From Methanolobus chelungpuianus (GTDB taxonomy: Archaea; Halobacteriota; Methanosarcinia; Methanosarcinales; Methanosarcinaceae): a DNA stretch of 64,000 nucleotides. The translations under genes and the position numbers were made by a program. The notes under the pieces were generated by a model. The model was not told the DNA's origin, made no database searches, and saw only the letters and a list, made by a program, of their open reading frames with translations. Numbering within the stretch: position 1 is the first letter of the stretch; each line of letters begins with the position of its first letter. Location of the stretch: assembly GCF_024500045.1 (NCBI RefSeq), contig NZ_JTEO01000004.1, positions 248,001 to 312,000 of the forward strand, read 5' to 3'. This document shows, one piece after another, positions 26,000 to 35,800 of the stretch.

Positions 26000-26125
26000 A
26001 TGGAAAAACAAGAGCGTAAATCTTGTTCCAGGTGCAAGGGAACTCTTAAGAAGCAGATGCTTGGTATGAATCTGCTTTATTTCTGTCCGGGCTGTGGGTA
26101 CCATGTATCGGACCACTTCCTTTAA
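26000..26125 (+). CDS. 41-residue zinc-ribbon microprotein (B)
   Basis: A frame from ATG 26000 with GGTGGGT ahead to TAA 26125. Two knuckles, CSRC (9-12) and CPGC (29-32), are separated by a basic stretch (KGTLKKQM). The end is CGYHVSDHFL. It has the same plan as protein A upstream but low sequence identity beyond the cysteines, so it is an old duplicate or a functional pair. Transcription probably starts before protein A. Confidence 0.68.
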   Translation: MEKQERKSCSRCKGTLKKQMLGMNLLYFCPGCGYHVSDHFL

Positions 26126-26185
26126 GCACGCAGGAACACCTTATGGAAGTACTTCCATTTTTTAGTTGCCTTCTTTCAGAAAGGC

Positions 26186-27097
26186 TCAGTCATCGAACAT
26201 ACCAAGCCTGATCTTGATAAAATTGTATATCTCGTCAGCTATGTCTATATCACAGCAACTCTCTATACCGTGGAAGCCGGGTGAGGAATTAGCCTCGCAT
26301 ACCTTGAAGTGATTGCCGTCAAAGAGAAGGTCGATACCGGCGATATCCAGTCCGAAGATGCGTGCGGTCTCGGTGGCAAGCCATTCTATCTCAGGTGTCA
26401 TCGGGTATTCTTTCACTTGCCCGCCGGTAGAGAAATTTGCCTTGAAGTTGCCGTTCCTGGAGGTTCTTTCTATACAGGCTATGGGCCTGCCTCCAAGGAC
26501 AAAGACCCTGAGGTCCCTGCCTTTGCTTGTCCGTATGAACTCCTGCAGTATTATGTTGAGTTTCTGGTCGGTGGAATGTATCAGGGTCATCAGGTCATCG
26601 AAGCTTGCCTTGTTCTCAGACAGATACACACCCTTTCCACGGGAGCCCGATATGGTCTTGATCACAAGGGGGAAACCCAGGTATCTGTCCACCAGGTCTA
26701 CGTTCACCGGATACTTAGCCAGCATGGTCCTGGGTACGGGGATGTTGTTCTCGGCAAGTATCTGTTGTGAGTAAAGCTTGTCCTTGACAGTGTCTATGCT
26801 GTGTGCCGAGTTGAACGTGTGGACACCAAGCTTTTCGAGGTGCCTGATGACAGCCATTCCAAAATAAGTCGTTCCCGCTCCGGTGCGCGGAAGAAGGAAA
26901 TCCGGCAGTGATACGATCTTGCCGTCAAGAAGTATGCTCTTTCTGTCCTCCCTGGTCACAATGAGGTCTATCTGCTCAGGTCTGACCACCTGTATCTCTA
27001 TATTCCTTTTTTGAGCCGTCTCTATCAGGCGGTGAATCTCATAGGCATCAGGCCACAGTTCGTTCTGGGCGTACTTGTAAAGAATCCATCCCCTCAT
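26186..27097 (-). CDS. RimK-family ATP-grasp ligase
   Basis: A 303-residue ATP-grasp protein. An N-terminal domain (about 1-95) precedes the ATP-grasp fold with LVIKTISGSRGKGVYLSE (phosphate-binding loop, about 150-168), ILQEFIRTSKGRDLRVFVLGG, and the metal-binding end FKVCEANSSPGF. RimK relatives in methanogens add L-glutamate to coenzymes: MptN to tetrahydromethanopterin (giving tetrahydrosarcinapterin) and CofF to F420. Which of these, or another acceptor, applies here cannot be decided from the sequence. It has no operon partner on this strand. Confidence 0.85.
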   Translation of the reverse strand: MRGWILYKYAQNELWPDAYEIHRLIETAQKRNIEIQVVRPEQIDLIVTREDRKSILLDGKIVSLPDFLLPRTGAGTTYFGMAVIRHLEKLGVHTFNSAHSIDTVKDKLYSQQILAENNIPVPRTMLAKYPVNVDLVDRYLGFPLVIKTISGSRGKGVYLSENKASFDDLMTLIHSTDQKLNIILQEFIRTSKGRDLRVFVLGGRPIACIERTSRNGNFKANFSTGGQVKEYPMTPEIEWLATETARIFGLDIAGIDLLFDGNHFKVCEANSSPGFHGIESCCDIDIADEIYNFIKIRLGMFDD

Positions 27098-27253
27098 CCC
27101 GGTAAACCTCTATCGTATGTTGCTATATGATTGATTTATTAGTATAAAGACTGTGTGATAAAAGTCTACAATAACACTCCTTGCCTGAGTACCCGATGGT
27201 CAGGATTTTATAGCATCCGGTCGTTGCGCAGGAAAGATCAGGCAGGTCTTAAA

Positions 27254-27418
27254 ATGAAAACAGAAGATATGGTTATTTATGCGATTGCTCTTGGCGTACT
27301 GGTAAGCTTTGTTATATATATGTCTACAAGCCCTCTTCCAAGCAGCCACAATATGGTGGAAACAGTTACGATTGGTGGCATATTTGCTTACATGTTCAGT
27401 CACGCAGGCCTTCTTTGA
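27254..27418 (+). CDS. 54-residue two-helix membrane protein
   Basis: From ATG 27254 the product is MKTEDMVIYAIALGVLVSFV and on: two hydrophobic helices (about 6-25 and 35-53) with a short polar turn SPLPSSHNM. The frame is open 33 codons upstream, but that part has no coding character, and CAGGTC just ahead of 27254 suits the shorter start. Function is unknown. Confidence 0.5.
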   Translation: MKTEDMVIYAIALGVLVSFVIYMSTSPLPSSHNMVETVTIGGIFAYMFSHAGLL

Positions 27419-27740
27419 AGATCATCTTCCGGTCAGCCTGTAAAGCACATGCCAGGTGTCCGCTGTCAAATATCTCCTGCCTTATCAGTTCCAGTTTCAC
27501 TTCTGTTCCCGTAGATTTCCCGAACAGGCACAGGCGATCTTTTCAGGCTATCACGGGTGTGACTTCAAGGCTGACCATGAACCGGCCCCCGGTCCGGCAG
27601 TATGCCGAAGAGGGTGCTGCCAAAATGCATCACTATTTCCCTGAACCCATATCTCTCATTACAGATCTCAAGTGCCTGGCTGTGCCTGGGCCGTCCAGCA
27701 TTGCATCCGGTCCAAGGGTGCCAAGTGTCCTGTAATGTAG
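27419..27740 (-). pseudogene. Possible decayed gene, coding-like pieces in several frames
   Basis: Read leftward, this stretch gives protein-like pieces in different frames: GHLGTLGPDAMLDGPGTAR, then LEICNERYGFREIVMHFG and STLFGILPDRGP, then RFMVSLEVTPVIA and a last piece ending in LACALQADRKMIFKEGLRD. The order is right for one protein broken by at least two frameshifts. I do not recognise the family. It could also be chance coding in GC-rich DNA. No intact ORF on either strand explains this stretch. Confidence 0.35.
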
Positions 27741-28339
27741 TCCAATGCCTGATGAAGCTTTTTATTTAAACGGAATCAAGTACTCATGAGAGTGATTCTT
27801 TTTCTTTGTGATATCCTTCATTGTGCTGCTGCATCATACCGGGACTGTTAAAAAGCATTATATCATAATGATGATACTCATTATATATTAAACTATAGAT
27901 ATATTTATATAGTAAAATCAATTACTAGAATATGCAGGTACAACACCTGTAATGCAGGCAACTGCAGTGACCAAAAGTATAGGTACGGTATGCAACTCAG
28001 CCGGAATACCGGCATAAAAACGGAAAAACGAATGTAACTGCAAACGGAACAAGGGCAAATTTCCATCCCCCAAAAACGTAAACTTTGCCCTTATCCCGTT
28101 GCAGTGGTACACAGTAAGTGGAGTATGAGCGGTTCAGTGGGAATTCATGGGGAGACCGGGGATTCAGAAGAGGGTGGGGAACGGGAGTGTGTGGTCAAAG
28201 GGAGCATGAGTATGGGCGAACAGGGATACATTCCGGTGCTTCCGGGATGTATCGGGGTTATTGTCAGAACTAGACTTAGAATTACGATCCGGAATTGCTA
28301 TTTGATCGTTCCTCCGTCAAAGGTATTGGGTGGTAAATG
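27741..28339. other. 600-base gene-free region with long imperfect inverted repeat
   Basis: The left part (27830-27935) is very AT-rich with several TATA-like runs. A 27-28 base imperfect inverted repeat (arms 28033-28059 and 28084-28111, loop about 24 bases) follows. The right part is GA-rich (28113-28215). The only long frame (28104-28382) has poor coding character. A non-coding RNA or the end of a mobile element is possible. Confidence 0.45.
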
Positions 28340-30979
28340 TCAATTACCACTCAGTTCCCTTGCTTTTTCATACATCCAGTGAGCATCGTTTTCTTTCCCC
28401 ATGTTCTCAAGTATGTAGCCGAGATTGTTAAGCGTGCACGCTGCGCTCTCCTTATAGGACTGGTTTTCCGGTTCGTCCTCCAGTATGATAGCATACCTCT
28501 TAAGTGCGTTCTCATAAAGGAGTTTCGCCCTCTCTAACTCTCCTTCCTCCAGCAGGAAGTATCCAAGGTTGTTGAGTATATATGCTGCACTCTGCTGGTA
28601 TTCCGTATTATGCCTGTCTTCCTCAAGCATATCCTGATATTGCATGAAGGATGCCTCGAACAGGGCCTTTGCCTCTTCAGTCTGTCCCATGTCCGTCAGC
28701 AAGGCCGCCAGTCTGCGCCTGAGGGATGCCGTCTTTTCCATGTAGTGCAGATCCGAGGGATCGTGTGAGGCCAGTTCCTCGTAGGAGGACAGTGCAGTCT
28801 CATAATAGTTCTTCGCTTCTTCCATATATTCATTCTTATCAAGCAGCTCTGCCATCCTCTCCAGTATGGTTGCACTATCCTTGCCGATGAATGCATTCCC
28901 GGGGTCCATCCCGGCAAGTTTCTCGTACATCCTGAGCATCGTGTCATAACCTTTGATCTTCTGCTCGAAATCCTCTATCCCCGGTATGACCTCTTTCAGG
29001 TTATCCAGCATGCGGACGACTTTCAGGCGGTACTGCGATGTCTTGCCTTCCCCGGAAAGCAGTCTGAGGTAGATATCCAGTCCTTCAGCAAGACGCCCCT
29101 CCTCTATCAGCAGGCTTGCGATCTCTTCCCTGAGGTCTCTCGTGTTCTGGAAGTACCGCAGGTTATCAGGCTCTAAGGCTACCAGTCTCTCACGCATTGC
29201 AAGTATCTTTCCATAATCACGGATCAGTGATTCCCTGTTGCCTGCGTTGAGTGGCTCCCTCTCCAGGTGCAGAAGGATGCTGTCCACTTTTTCCCTGTGA
29301 GCCTTTACTGACGGTTCCAGCTCACACAACCTGAAATAGATATCAAGTGCCCTGTGCTGCTCCTTCATGCTGAGAATGATGTCCCCGGCTGCTTCAAGAG
29401 CAGATGCCTGCTTACCGGCATACTCCCGCTCACCCTCATCACCGGACTTCAAAAGGCCGTACATTGAGGCGGCCCTTTCGAAATATTCGGCAGCCTGTGC
29501 CTGCATGCCTATGTCCGACATCAGTTTCCCTGTTTCATCCAGCAGGCCTGCGATATCCTTCTTTGTATCAGCATCATCCGGCATGATGGCAGCAAGATCA
29601 TCAAGCTTGCCGATCACGGTCTGATAGGCCCGCACCCTCTCTGCCGTATTCCCATGACTGCCTGCGAGATTGCGCAGGTCATCGATAATGGACCTGGCGC
29701 CGGACAGGAATATCTCATCGGATGCGTCTTCCCGGAGTGCCTCCAGCGCGATATCGGAAGCCCTGATAAAGTCCTGCATGGCTGCGGTTGCCTCGCCGGT
29801 CCCTTCAAGGATCTTCCCGCGGATATCGAGTGCAAAGGCAAGGTTCACCTGATATGACATGTTGGAAGGATCGGCCTTTTGCAGGATCTCGCAGGTGGTA
29901 AGTATGAATTCATGGATACGGAGTTTTTCCCCGGGCTCTTCTTCCTCATCCGTCATCTCGTTGAGCTCCCTGAGAGCAGATATGGTCCTGGAGCGATATT
30001 CCAGGTCGTCCGGATACTCTTCAAGTGCCTGCTGAAGGGAGAGAAGCTTACTGATGAGCCTTTCTTTTATGTCCCCTGGCTCAGGTGCCGATCCGGCACC
30101 AAGTACGGGGATAGTGCCCCCGGAAGGGATGTCTCCGGTGCCATCGGTATCTTCCGTCTTTTCTTCAGCAAGGCGCTGCTGTATCTCATGTGCCTCACTG
30201 TAAAGTGCCTCGGCATCTTCAGTCTTGCCGGAAGCAGCGAGCGTGTCTGCATAGCCTGCCAGGGCAAAGGTCAGCCTCTCCTGGTAAAGCGTTGTCGGGT
30301 CCATCCGGACGATCCCGCGGTATGTGTCTACCAGCTGCCTGTACTTCTCCTCAGAGATGCCTCCCGGAGAACTGCTGCTCTCGAGGCTGAGTAGATTCTC
30401 AAGGATGGTTGCCATCTTTAATTGCAGGGTTGCGGCCCTGGCAGCATCCTCCGGGCTCTCCCTCAGTATGCGGAGAGCCTTCTCAAAACTTTTCTGCGCT
30501 GCCTCCTCTTCACCCTCTTCTGCAAGCAGGGCGCCAAGGTTATTCAATGTTGACGCAGCATTTGACCTGTAAGTCATATTGTTAGTGTCACTTCCCAGAA
30601 GTTTATCATAAGCTTGTACTGATATATCATAACTTTTCCTTGCTTCTTCCCTTGATCCTCGCTTTTCAAGGATACCGGCCAGATTGCTGTAAATACCCGC
30701 CCTCAGCTCGTTGTCCACATGACCCCTGGCCGAAAGCTCGTTGCTGATTTCAGCAGCGGCCCTGTACCTCTCAAAGGCCTCCTCCTCCCGGCCTTCAGAA
30801 AGCAAAAGGTCGGCGTGTGTCTGCAACACACTGGCACGGATGTCGGGTGAGTCTGAATCCTCTGCACTGATCTCTGCCAGCTCCAGGGCATGAAGCGCGT
30901 CCGCATACAGCCCTTTCTCGATGAGGGACACCCCTTTGTTCAGGTGCCTGACTGCTATATCTCTTGATTGTTTGGACAT
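28340..30979 (-). CDS. Large cytoplasmic TPR protein (879 aa)
   Basis: Built almost wholly from tetratricopeptide repeats. The blocks near the ends are the clearest, with A-L-x(n)-LG-x-LLxExGExExAxxxYExAL repeats at about 110-200 and 700-870. The middle is more diverged, with D/E-rich linkers (about 285-300, 335-350). There is no signal peptide or membrane helix. TPR arrays hold proteins together, so this is a scaffold with unknown partners. The C-terminal repeats (NNLGYFLLEEGELERAK, NNLGYILENMGKENDAH) are very regular, a sign of recent internal duplication. It stands alone, with a promoter probably near 31010. Confidence 0.88.
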   Translation of the reverse strand: MSKQSRDIAVRHLNKGVSLIEKGLYADALHALELAEISAEDSDSPDIRASVLQTHADLLLSEGREEEAFERYRAAAEISNELSARGHVDNELRAGIYSNLAGILEKRGSREEARKSYDISVQAYDKLLGSDTNNMTYRSNAASTLNNLGALLAEEGEEEAAQKSFEKALRILRESPEDAARAATLQLKMATILENLLSLESSSSPGGISEEKYRQLVDTYRGIVRMDPTTLYQERLTFALAGYADTLAASGKTEDAEALYSEAHEIQQRLAEEKTEDTDGTGDIPSGGTIPVLGAGSAPEPGDIKERLISKLLSLQQALEEYPDDLEYRSRTISALRELNEMTDEEEEPGEKLRIHEFILTTCEILQKADPSNMSYQVNLAFALDIRGKILEGTGEATAAMQDFIRASDIALEALREDASDEIFLSGARSIIDDLRNLAGSHGNTAERVRAYQTVIGKLDDLAAIMPDDADTKKDIAGLLDETGKLMSDIGMQAQAAEYFERAASMYGLLKSGDEGEREYAGKQASALEAAGDIILSMKEQHRALDIYFRLCELEPSVKAHREKVDSILLHLEREPLNAGNRESLIRDYGKILAMRERLVALEPDNLRYFQNTRDLREEIASLLIEEGRLAEGLDIYLRLLSGEGKTSQYRLKVVRMLDNLKEVIPGIEDFEQKIKGYDTMLRMYEKLAGMDPGNAFIGKDSATILERMAELLDKNEYMEEAKNYYETALSSYEELASHDPSDLHYMEKTASLRRRLAALLTDMGQTEEAKALFEASFMQYQDMLEEDRHNTEYQQSAAYILNNLGYFLLEEGELERAKLLYENALKRYAIILEDEPENQSYKESAACTLNNLGYILENMGKENDAHWMYEKARELSGN

Positions 30980-31241
30980 GGGTGGTATTTCTCTGGATTT
31001 TCGTTATAATAGTGAGCATTGCTAGTAAATACTAATGTCTGTTGATGCTATAACCCAAAGCAACAGTCAGCATGGTATTATAATTTTCTGCCGTGACGCT
31101 GCTAGTTACACTACGTGCTTTAAAAAATCACCTGTAAAGCCTGCGGCAGCCAGGGAAGTGATTCCCGGAAGGGCCTGTCATCAGCTCCTGTCCGGTAGTC
31201 TTATTACGGGGCTCCTGATCAGCTCTTTCTGAAGTTTATTT
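30980..31241. other. Intergenic region, no gene seen
   Basis: About 260 bases between two leftward genes. TATA-like GTTATAATAG (read on the minus strand as CTATTATAAC) near 31003-31012 could serve the TPR gene. A short rightward frame (31035-31232) has no ribosome binding site and no recognisable protein. Confidence 0.4.
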
Positions 31242-31901
31242 TTACTGCTGTGAACCCAGATGGGCCGTGAACCATTCCCCTGCCAGTGCAGCTACTTCTT
31301 CCAGTTTGCCAGGCTCTTCGAACAGGTGGGTTGCGCCGGGAACTATCCTCAGTTCCTTCTCTGCTCTCAGCCGGTCCAGGGCCCACTCGTTCATACCTAT
31401 CACCGGCGTGTCCCTGCCCCCCACGATAAGCAGTGTAGGGGACTTGACATTTTCCAGAGGCTCTTTTGTAAGGTCCGGCCTTCCTCCCCTGGATACCACG
31501 GCTTTTATATTGTCCGGCCTGAGGGCAGCGGCTGTAAGGGCCGCAGCAGCGCCTGTACTAGCCCCGAAGTAACCGATGTCCAGATGATTCGTGTCCGGAC
31601 GCTGCAGCAGCCAGTCGGTAGCTGCAACAAGGCGGATCGCAAGCAGTTCGATATCAAAGCGAAGCTGGGCTGTGATTGCATCTATCCTTTCCTCTTCCGG
31701 AGTAAGCAGGTCAAAGAGCAATGTTGCAAGCCCTTCTCCCTGCAGCTGCTGCGCAACGAACCTGTTCCGGGGGCTAAGCCTGCTGCTCCCGCTTCCATGT
31801 GCGAACACTACGATCCCGGTGGCATTATCCGGTATGCTCAGGTTCCCTTCCATCCGGATGGAGTCCAGAGGGATGCTTACAGGCTCGTCAACCACGCTCA
31901 T
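31242..31901 (-). CDS. Alpha/beta hydrolase, dienelactone hydrolase-like
   Basis: A 219-residue hydrolase with oxyanion motif VFAHGSGSSRLSPRN, nucleophile elbow GYFGASTGAAAAL (Ser about 115), acidic residue in VGGRDTPV (about 165) and catalytic His in GATHLFEEPG (about 197). The substrate is unknown. Its ATG overlaps the stop of the upstream phosphoribosyltransferase by 4 bases. These two families are often neighbours or fused in prokaryotes, which implies a joint function, but the pathway is not established. Confidence 0.88.
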   Translation of the reverse strand: MSVVDEPVSIPLDSIRMEGNLSIPDNATGIVVFAHGSGSSRLSPRNRFVAQQLQGEGLATLLFDLLTPEEERIDAITAQLRFDIELLAIRLVAATDWLLQRPDTNHLDIGYFGASTGAAAALTAAALRPDNIKAVVSRGGRPDLTKEPLENVKSPTLLIVGGRDTPVIGMNEWALDRLRAEKELRIVPGATHLFEEPGKLEEVAALAGEWFTAHLGSQQ

Positions 31902-32557
31902 CCTTTTCCCTCCTGCCTGTTCCTTGCTGCCTTTTCAAGTAATTCGCAAACTTCCTTGTCACTGGTCTGGGTAAAATCCGAGTACCAGGCACCAACCCCG
32001 TAAAAAGGTTCAGGCGTTGTCAGGCATATTGCCTCGTCAACCTCGGCTGCAAACTCTTCGCAGGTGTCCTTTGCTGCGGTGGGCACTGCAACGGTCAGAT
32101 GCGCAGGTTTCTGTGACATGACAGCCTTTACTGCAGCATTCATGGTAGCACCCGTGGCAAGCCCGTCGTCTATCAGGATGACCGTCCTGCCAGCCAGATT
32201 CGGCTCGGGACGTCCTTTGCGGTATAACTGTTCCCTTCGTTCCAGTTCAACCTGCTCCGCAGCTGCGACGGCAGCAATTGTATTGTCTGTTATCCCCAGC
32301 GACCTGACCACATCCATATTAAGCACGCGTATACCCCCGCTGGCAATAGCGCCCATGGCAAGCTCCTCATGGCCAGGCACTCCCAGCTTTCTCACAATGA
32401 ACACATCAAGTTCCGCCCGCAGTTCCCTGGCAACCTCAAAAGCCACAGGCACTCCTCCTCTTGGTAATGCAAGTACGAGCAGGTCCTTGCCTCCTGAATA
32501 CCCGGAAAGCCTCTCTGCAAGCTTTTTGCCTGCATCTGTCCTGTTCCTGAACAACAC
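31898..32557 (-). CDS. Phosphoribosyltransferase of COG1926 type
   Basis: A 219-residue type I phosphoribosyltransferase-fold protein. The N-terminus has LPRGGVPVAFEVARELRAEL, a long insertion follows, and the PRPP loop is VILIDDGLATGATM (about 125-138). The nucleobase or other acceptor is unknown. It is the upstream half of a translationally coupled pair with the dienelactone-type hydrolase. Confidence 0.88.
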   Translation of the reverse strand: MLFRNRTDAGKKLAERLSGYSGGKDLLVLALPRGGVPVAFEVARELRAELDVFIVRKLGVPGHEELAMGAIASGGIRVLNMDVVRSLGITDNTIAAVAAAEQVELERREQLYRKGRPEPNLAGRTVILIDDGLATGATMNAAVKAVMSQKPAHLTVAVPTAAKDTCEEFAAEVDEAICLTTPEPFYGVGAWYSDFTQTSDKEVCELLEKAARNRQEGKG

Positions 32558-32812
32558 TATTGGTTCCCTCCCCTATTTTATAATGTCACTACTTACTATT
32601 TTACTTATGCGCACGGGACCAATGTGAGGAAGTCCGGGACATTGCAGCGTTTTCCCCATGATGTCATAAGTTTAATTTTGGGAGCGCAGCAATGCGGAAA
32701 TACTGAGCATATGCTCATGATGTTAAGTAACAAAGTTAATTAAATAATATTCGTTATATGTATATATCTTAAAATCTATCCTCGAGTAACCACATCACGC
32801 TAAAGGATTCCC

Positions 32813-35800
32813 ATGAAAACGAGAAGATATGTGCTTTCCTTGACATTGATGCTTATTGCAACATCTCTTTTTTGCTCTCTGGCAGCCAGTACCGGCAATG
32901 AGGCAAAGGATCTGAATTCAAACGCTGTTGCTCTCACGAAGAACGGTACTTATGACCTGGCCCTTCAGTATTATGACCTATCCCTTGCTCTGAATCCTTC
33001 CGATGCGGGAACTCTGGACAATAAAGTCTCGGCTTTGTTCCTTTCCGGGCAATACAAGGAAGCCTATGAAGCAAACGAGGTTCTGCTGAACAGGTATCCC
33101 GGCTCTCCGGCTGCCCATTTCAAGAAAGGGCTCATCCTCTACGCGACAGGGGACTATGAAGGTGCTGTGAGTTCTTACGACATGTCCCTGAAGATGCTTA
33201 CAAAAGGCGGTTCGGACTATGACAATGGATTTGATATCGGAAGCGTTGTTCTTTCAGGCAGTGACACCAGTTCCCTGGCCGGCTCTCAGGATAATTCCCT
33301 GATTGCGTCCTTTGATCCAAGGGCTGCCAGCATCCTTTACCAGAAGGGTAAGGCGCTTGAGAAACTGGGAAGGTATGAAGAGGCTCTGGAATGCTATGAG
33401 AATGCAACGGGCGTCACTTCGGGCTTTGCAGACTCCCTATTCAGGAAGGCTGTCAGGTCCTATGAATCAGGGGAATATGATAAGGCTGTCCAGTCCCTGG
33501 ACAGTGTTCTCCTGATGGAACCTTATAATGCTGCAGTATGGTACCAGAAGGGCCTTGCACTGGACGCAATGGGTGATCATGAGGGTGCCATCAGCTGCTA
33601 CAGCCAGGTGGTTGAGGTCGATCCCTTTCACAGCAGTGCCCTTCTGAGCAGGGCAAAAGCCTGGGAAAAACTGGGTGATGCAGGATCAGCAATAGAAGAT
33701 TACGATCGTTTGCTCCTTATCGATCCCTCCAGTACCGAGGCGTGGTATGGCATAGGACGCAATTATGAGGCACAGGGTAACTATGAATATGCCTTGAGGG
33801 CCTATGAGCAGATCCTTGTGTATGATCCTGGCAATAAGGCGATCTGGTCAAAGAAAGGTTTCCTGCTGGATTCCCTGGGCATGTATGATGAGGCCATCCT
33901 GGCTTACGACACGGCTCTTCAGCTCAGGAGCGAGCGCGTAAATTCTGTTGCAGGCCAGCAGGCTCAAGTGTCTGACATGTTTGCCTCTGCCGTTGAATCA
34001 ATGCCAGCCTATGATGAAAATCCCGCCTTCACCTCGGATACCGCAGGTATCTGGTACAATAAGGGTCTGGCCTATGACAGGCTTGGAAGGCATAAGGAGG
34101 CTGTTGATGCCTATGACAAGGTGCTGGCCCAGGAAAAGGGTATTGCCGTGGTATGGTATAAGAAAGCTGTTGCACTGGACAAGATGCAACAGTATGACAA
34201 AGCCATTAACTGTTATGCTCAGGCTCTCAAGATAGATCCCTCAAGCGCCAGGGTATGGTACGAGACGGGCCGGGACTATGACCGCTTAGGTAAGACCGGC
34301 CAGGCGCTTAAGGCATACTCGTCTGCTCTTGAGCAGGATCCGTATTTCGCAGCAGCATGGTATTCCAGTGCTTCAGACATGTCCAGGCTTGGGAAGCATA
34401 ATGAGTCCCTGGAATACTATGACAGGGCCCTCGAACTTGAACCGGGGTCCGTCGATGCGTGGTTCAGGAAAGGTAATTCCCTTGAAAGCCTCGGAAGATA
34501 TGATGAGGCTCTTGTGTGTTACGAGCAGGTGCTTCAGCTGCAGCCTTCCCACCCCGATGCTCTGGAAAAGGTCAATTCCGGATTGAAGGGGCAAAGCGGT
34601 AATTCCAGTATCCTTCTGGGAACTGCTGCGGGAGCGAAAAACAATAGTCTGATCGGAGGTATGGGCAACAGTGTACAACTGCCCGATGCCTTTGTCCTGT
34701 ACAATGCCAACCCGCTCACTTCCGCACCCGCTACCAGGAAGGCAGGAAGCACTTACGAGATACTTGGCATGCCTGTAGGCCTTGATCAGCTTTGGGCAGG
34801 CAGAGGTGACGCCCTTAACGGGCTGAACAGGCCTGAAGATGCTATGGCCTGCTACGACAAGGCACTCATGCTCAACAGCAATTCGGCTGCAGCCCTCTCA
34901 GGAAGAGGCTCCTCTCTCGATCTCCTGGGGATGCATCAGGAAGCGCTCTCATTACATGAGAAGGCTCTACGCGCACAACCCAATGATCCCGATGTACTTC
35001 TAAGGACAGGTATATCCTATTACGGTAGCATGGATGAATGGACAGCACTGGAATATTTTGACCGGGTGCTGCAGCAGGACCCCAATAACCGTGAGGCTCT
35101 CTATTATAGGGCAAACGTAAGTGAGAGGCTGTCGCTCTACTCCTACGCCATAGACTCTTACGATGCTATGCTTGCAGAAGATCCCCTGGACAAGGACATC
35201 CTCTATAAGAAGGGATTAGCTCAGTATGAGGCGCAGATGTATGCAGACTCAATGGCCACATTTGACATCATCCTTGAGCATGATCCCGCCAACCTGACAA
35301 TGCTTATGCACCAGAGCATGTCCTCAGCAAAGCTGGGTAAGTATGAGAAGGCTATAGGGTACTATGAGCGTATACTGGAAGCAGAGCCCGGAGACATTGA
35401 AGTGCTCTTCATCATGGGAGCTACCTATGAGAGATCCGGCCAGTATTCAATGGCAATCGAAACCTACGATCGCATACTGGAACTTGAACCTGAGAACACC
35501 AGGGCATTGAACCATAAGGGATTTGCATATTACCTTATGGGTGAGCCGGCAAAAGCGGCTGATGTGTTTGACAGGTCGATATCCATAGACTCAAGCAACC
35601 CGTCCTCATGGTACCACAGGGGCATGCTGGCATATCTGCTCAGCAGTCCCAAAGGGGCGGTCTACTATTACAACAAGGCGCTGGAACTGGATCCTGACTG
35701 CACTACGGCATGGTACAATAAAGGTTTCGTTCAGAATGTAAGAGGAGATACCGAAGGTGCCATCGAAAGTTACGACAGGGTTCTGCAACTGGACCCTGTT

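Noticed and set aside
28104-28382. 92-codon rightward frame in the gene-free region
   Set aside because: Starts within the right arm of the inverted repeat, runs into the end of the TPR gene, has no ribosome binding site and an odd G/S/R-rich composition.
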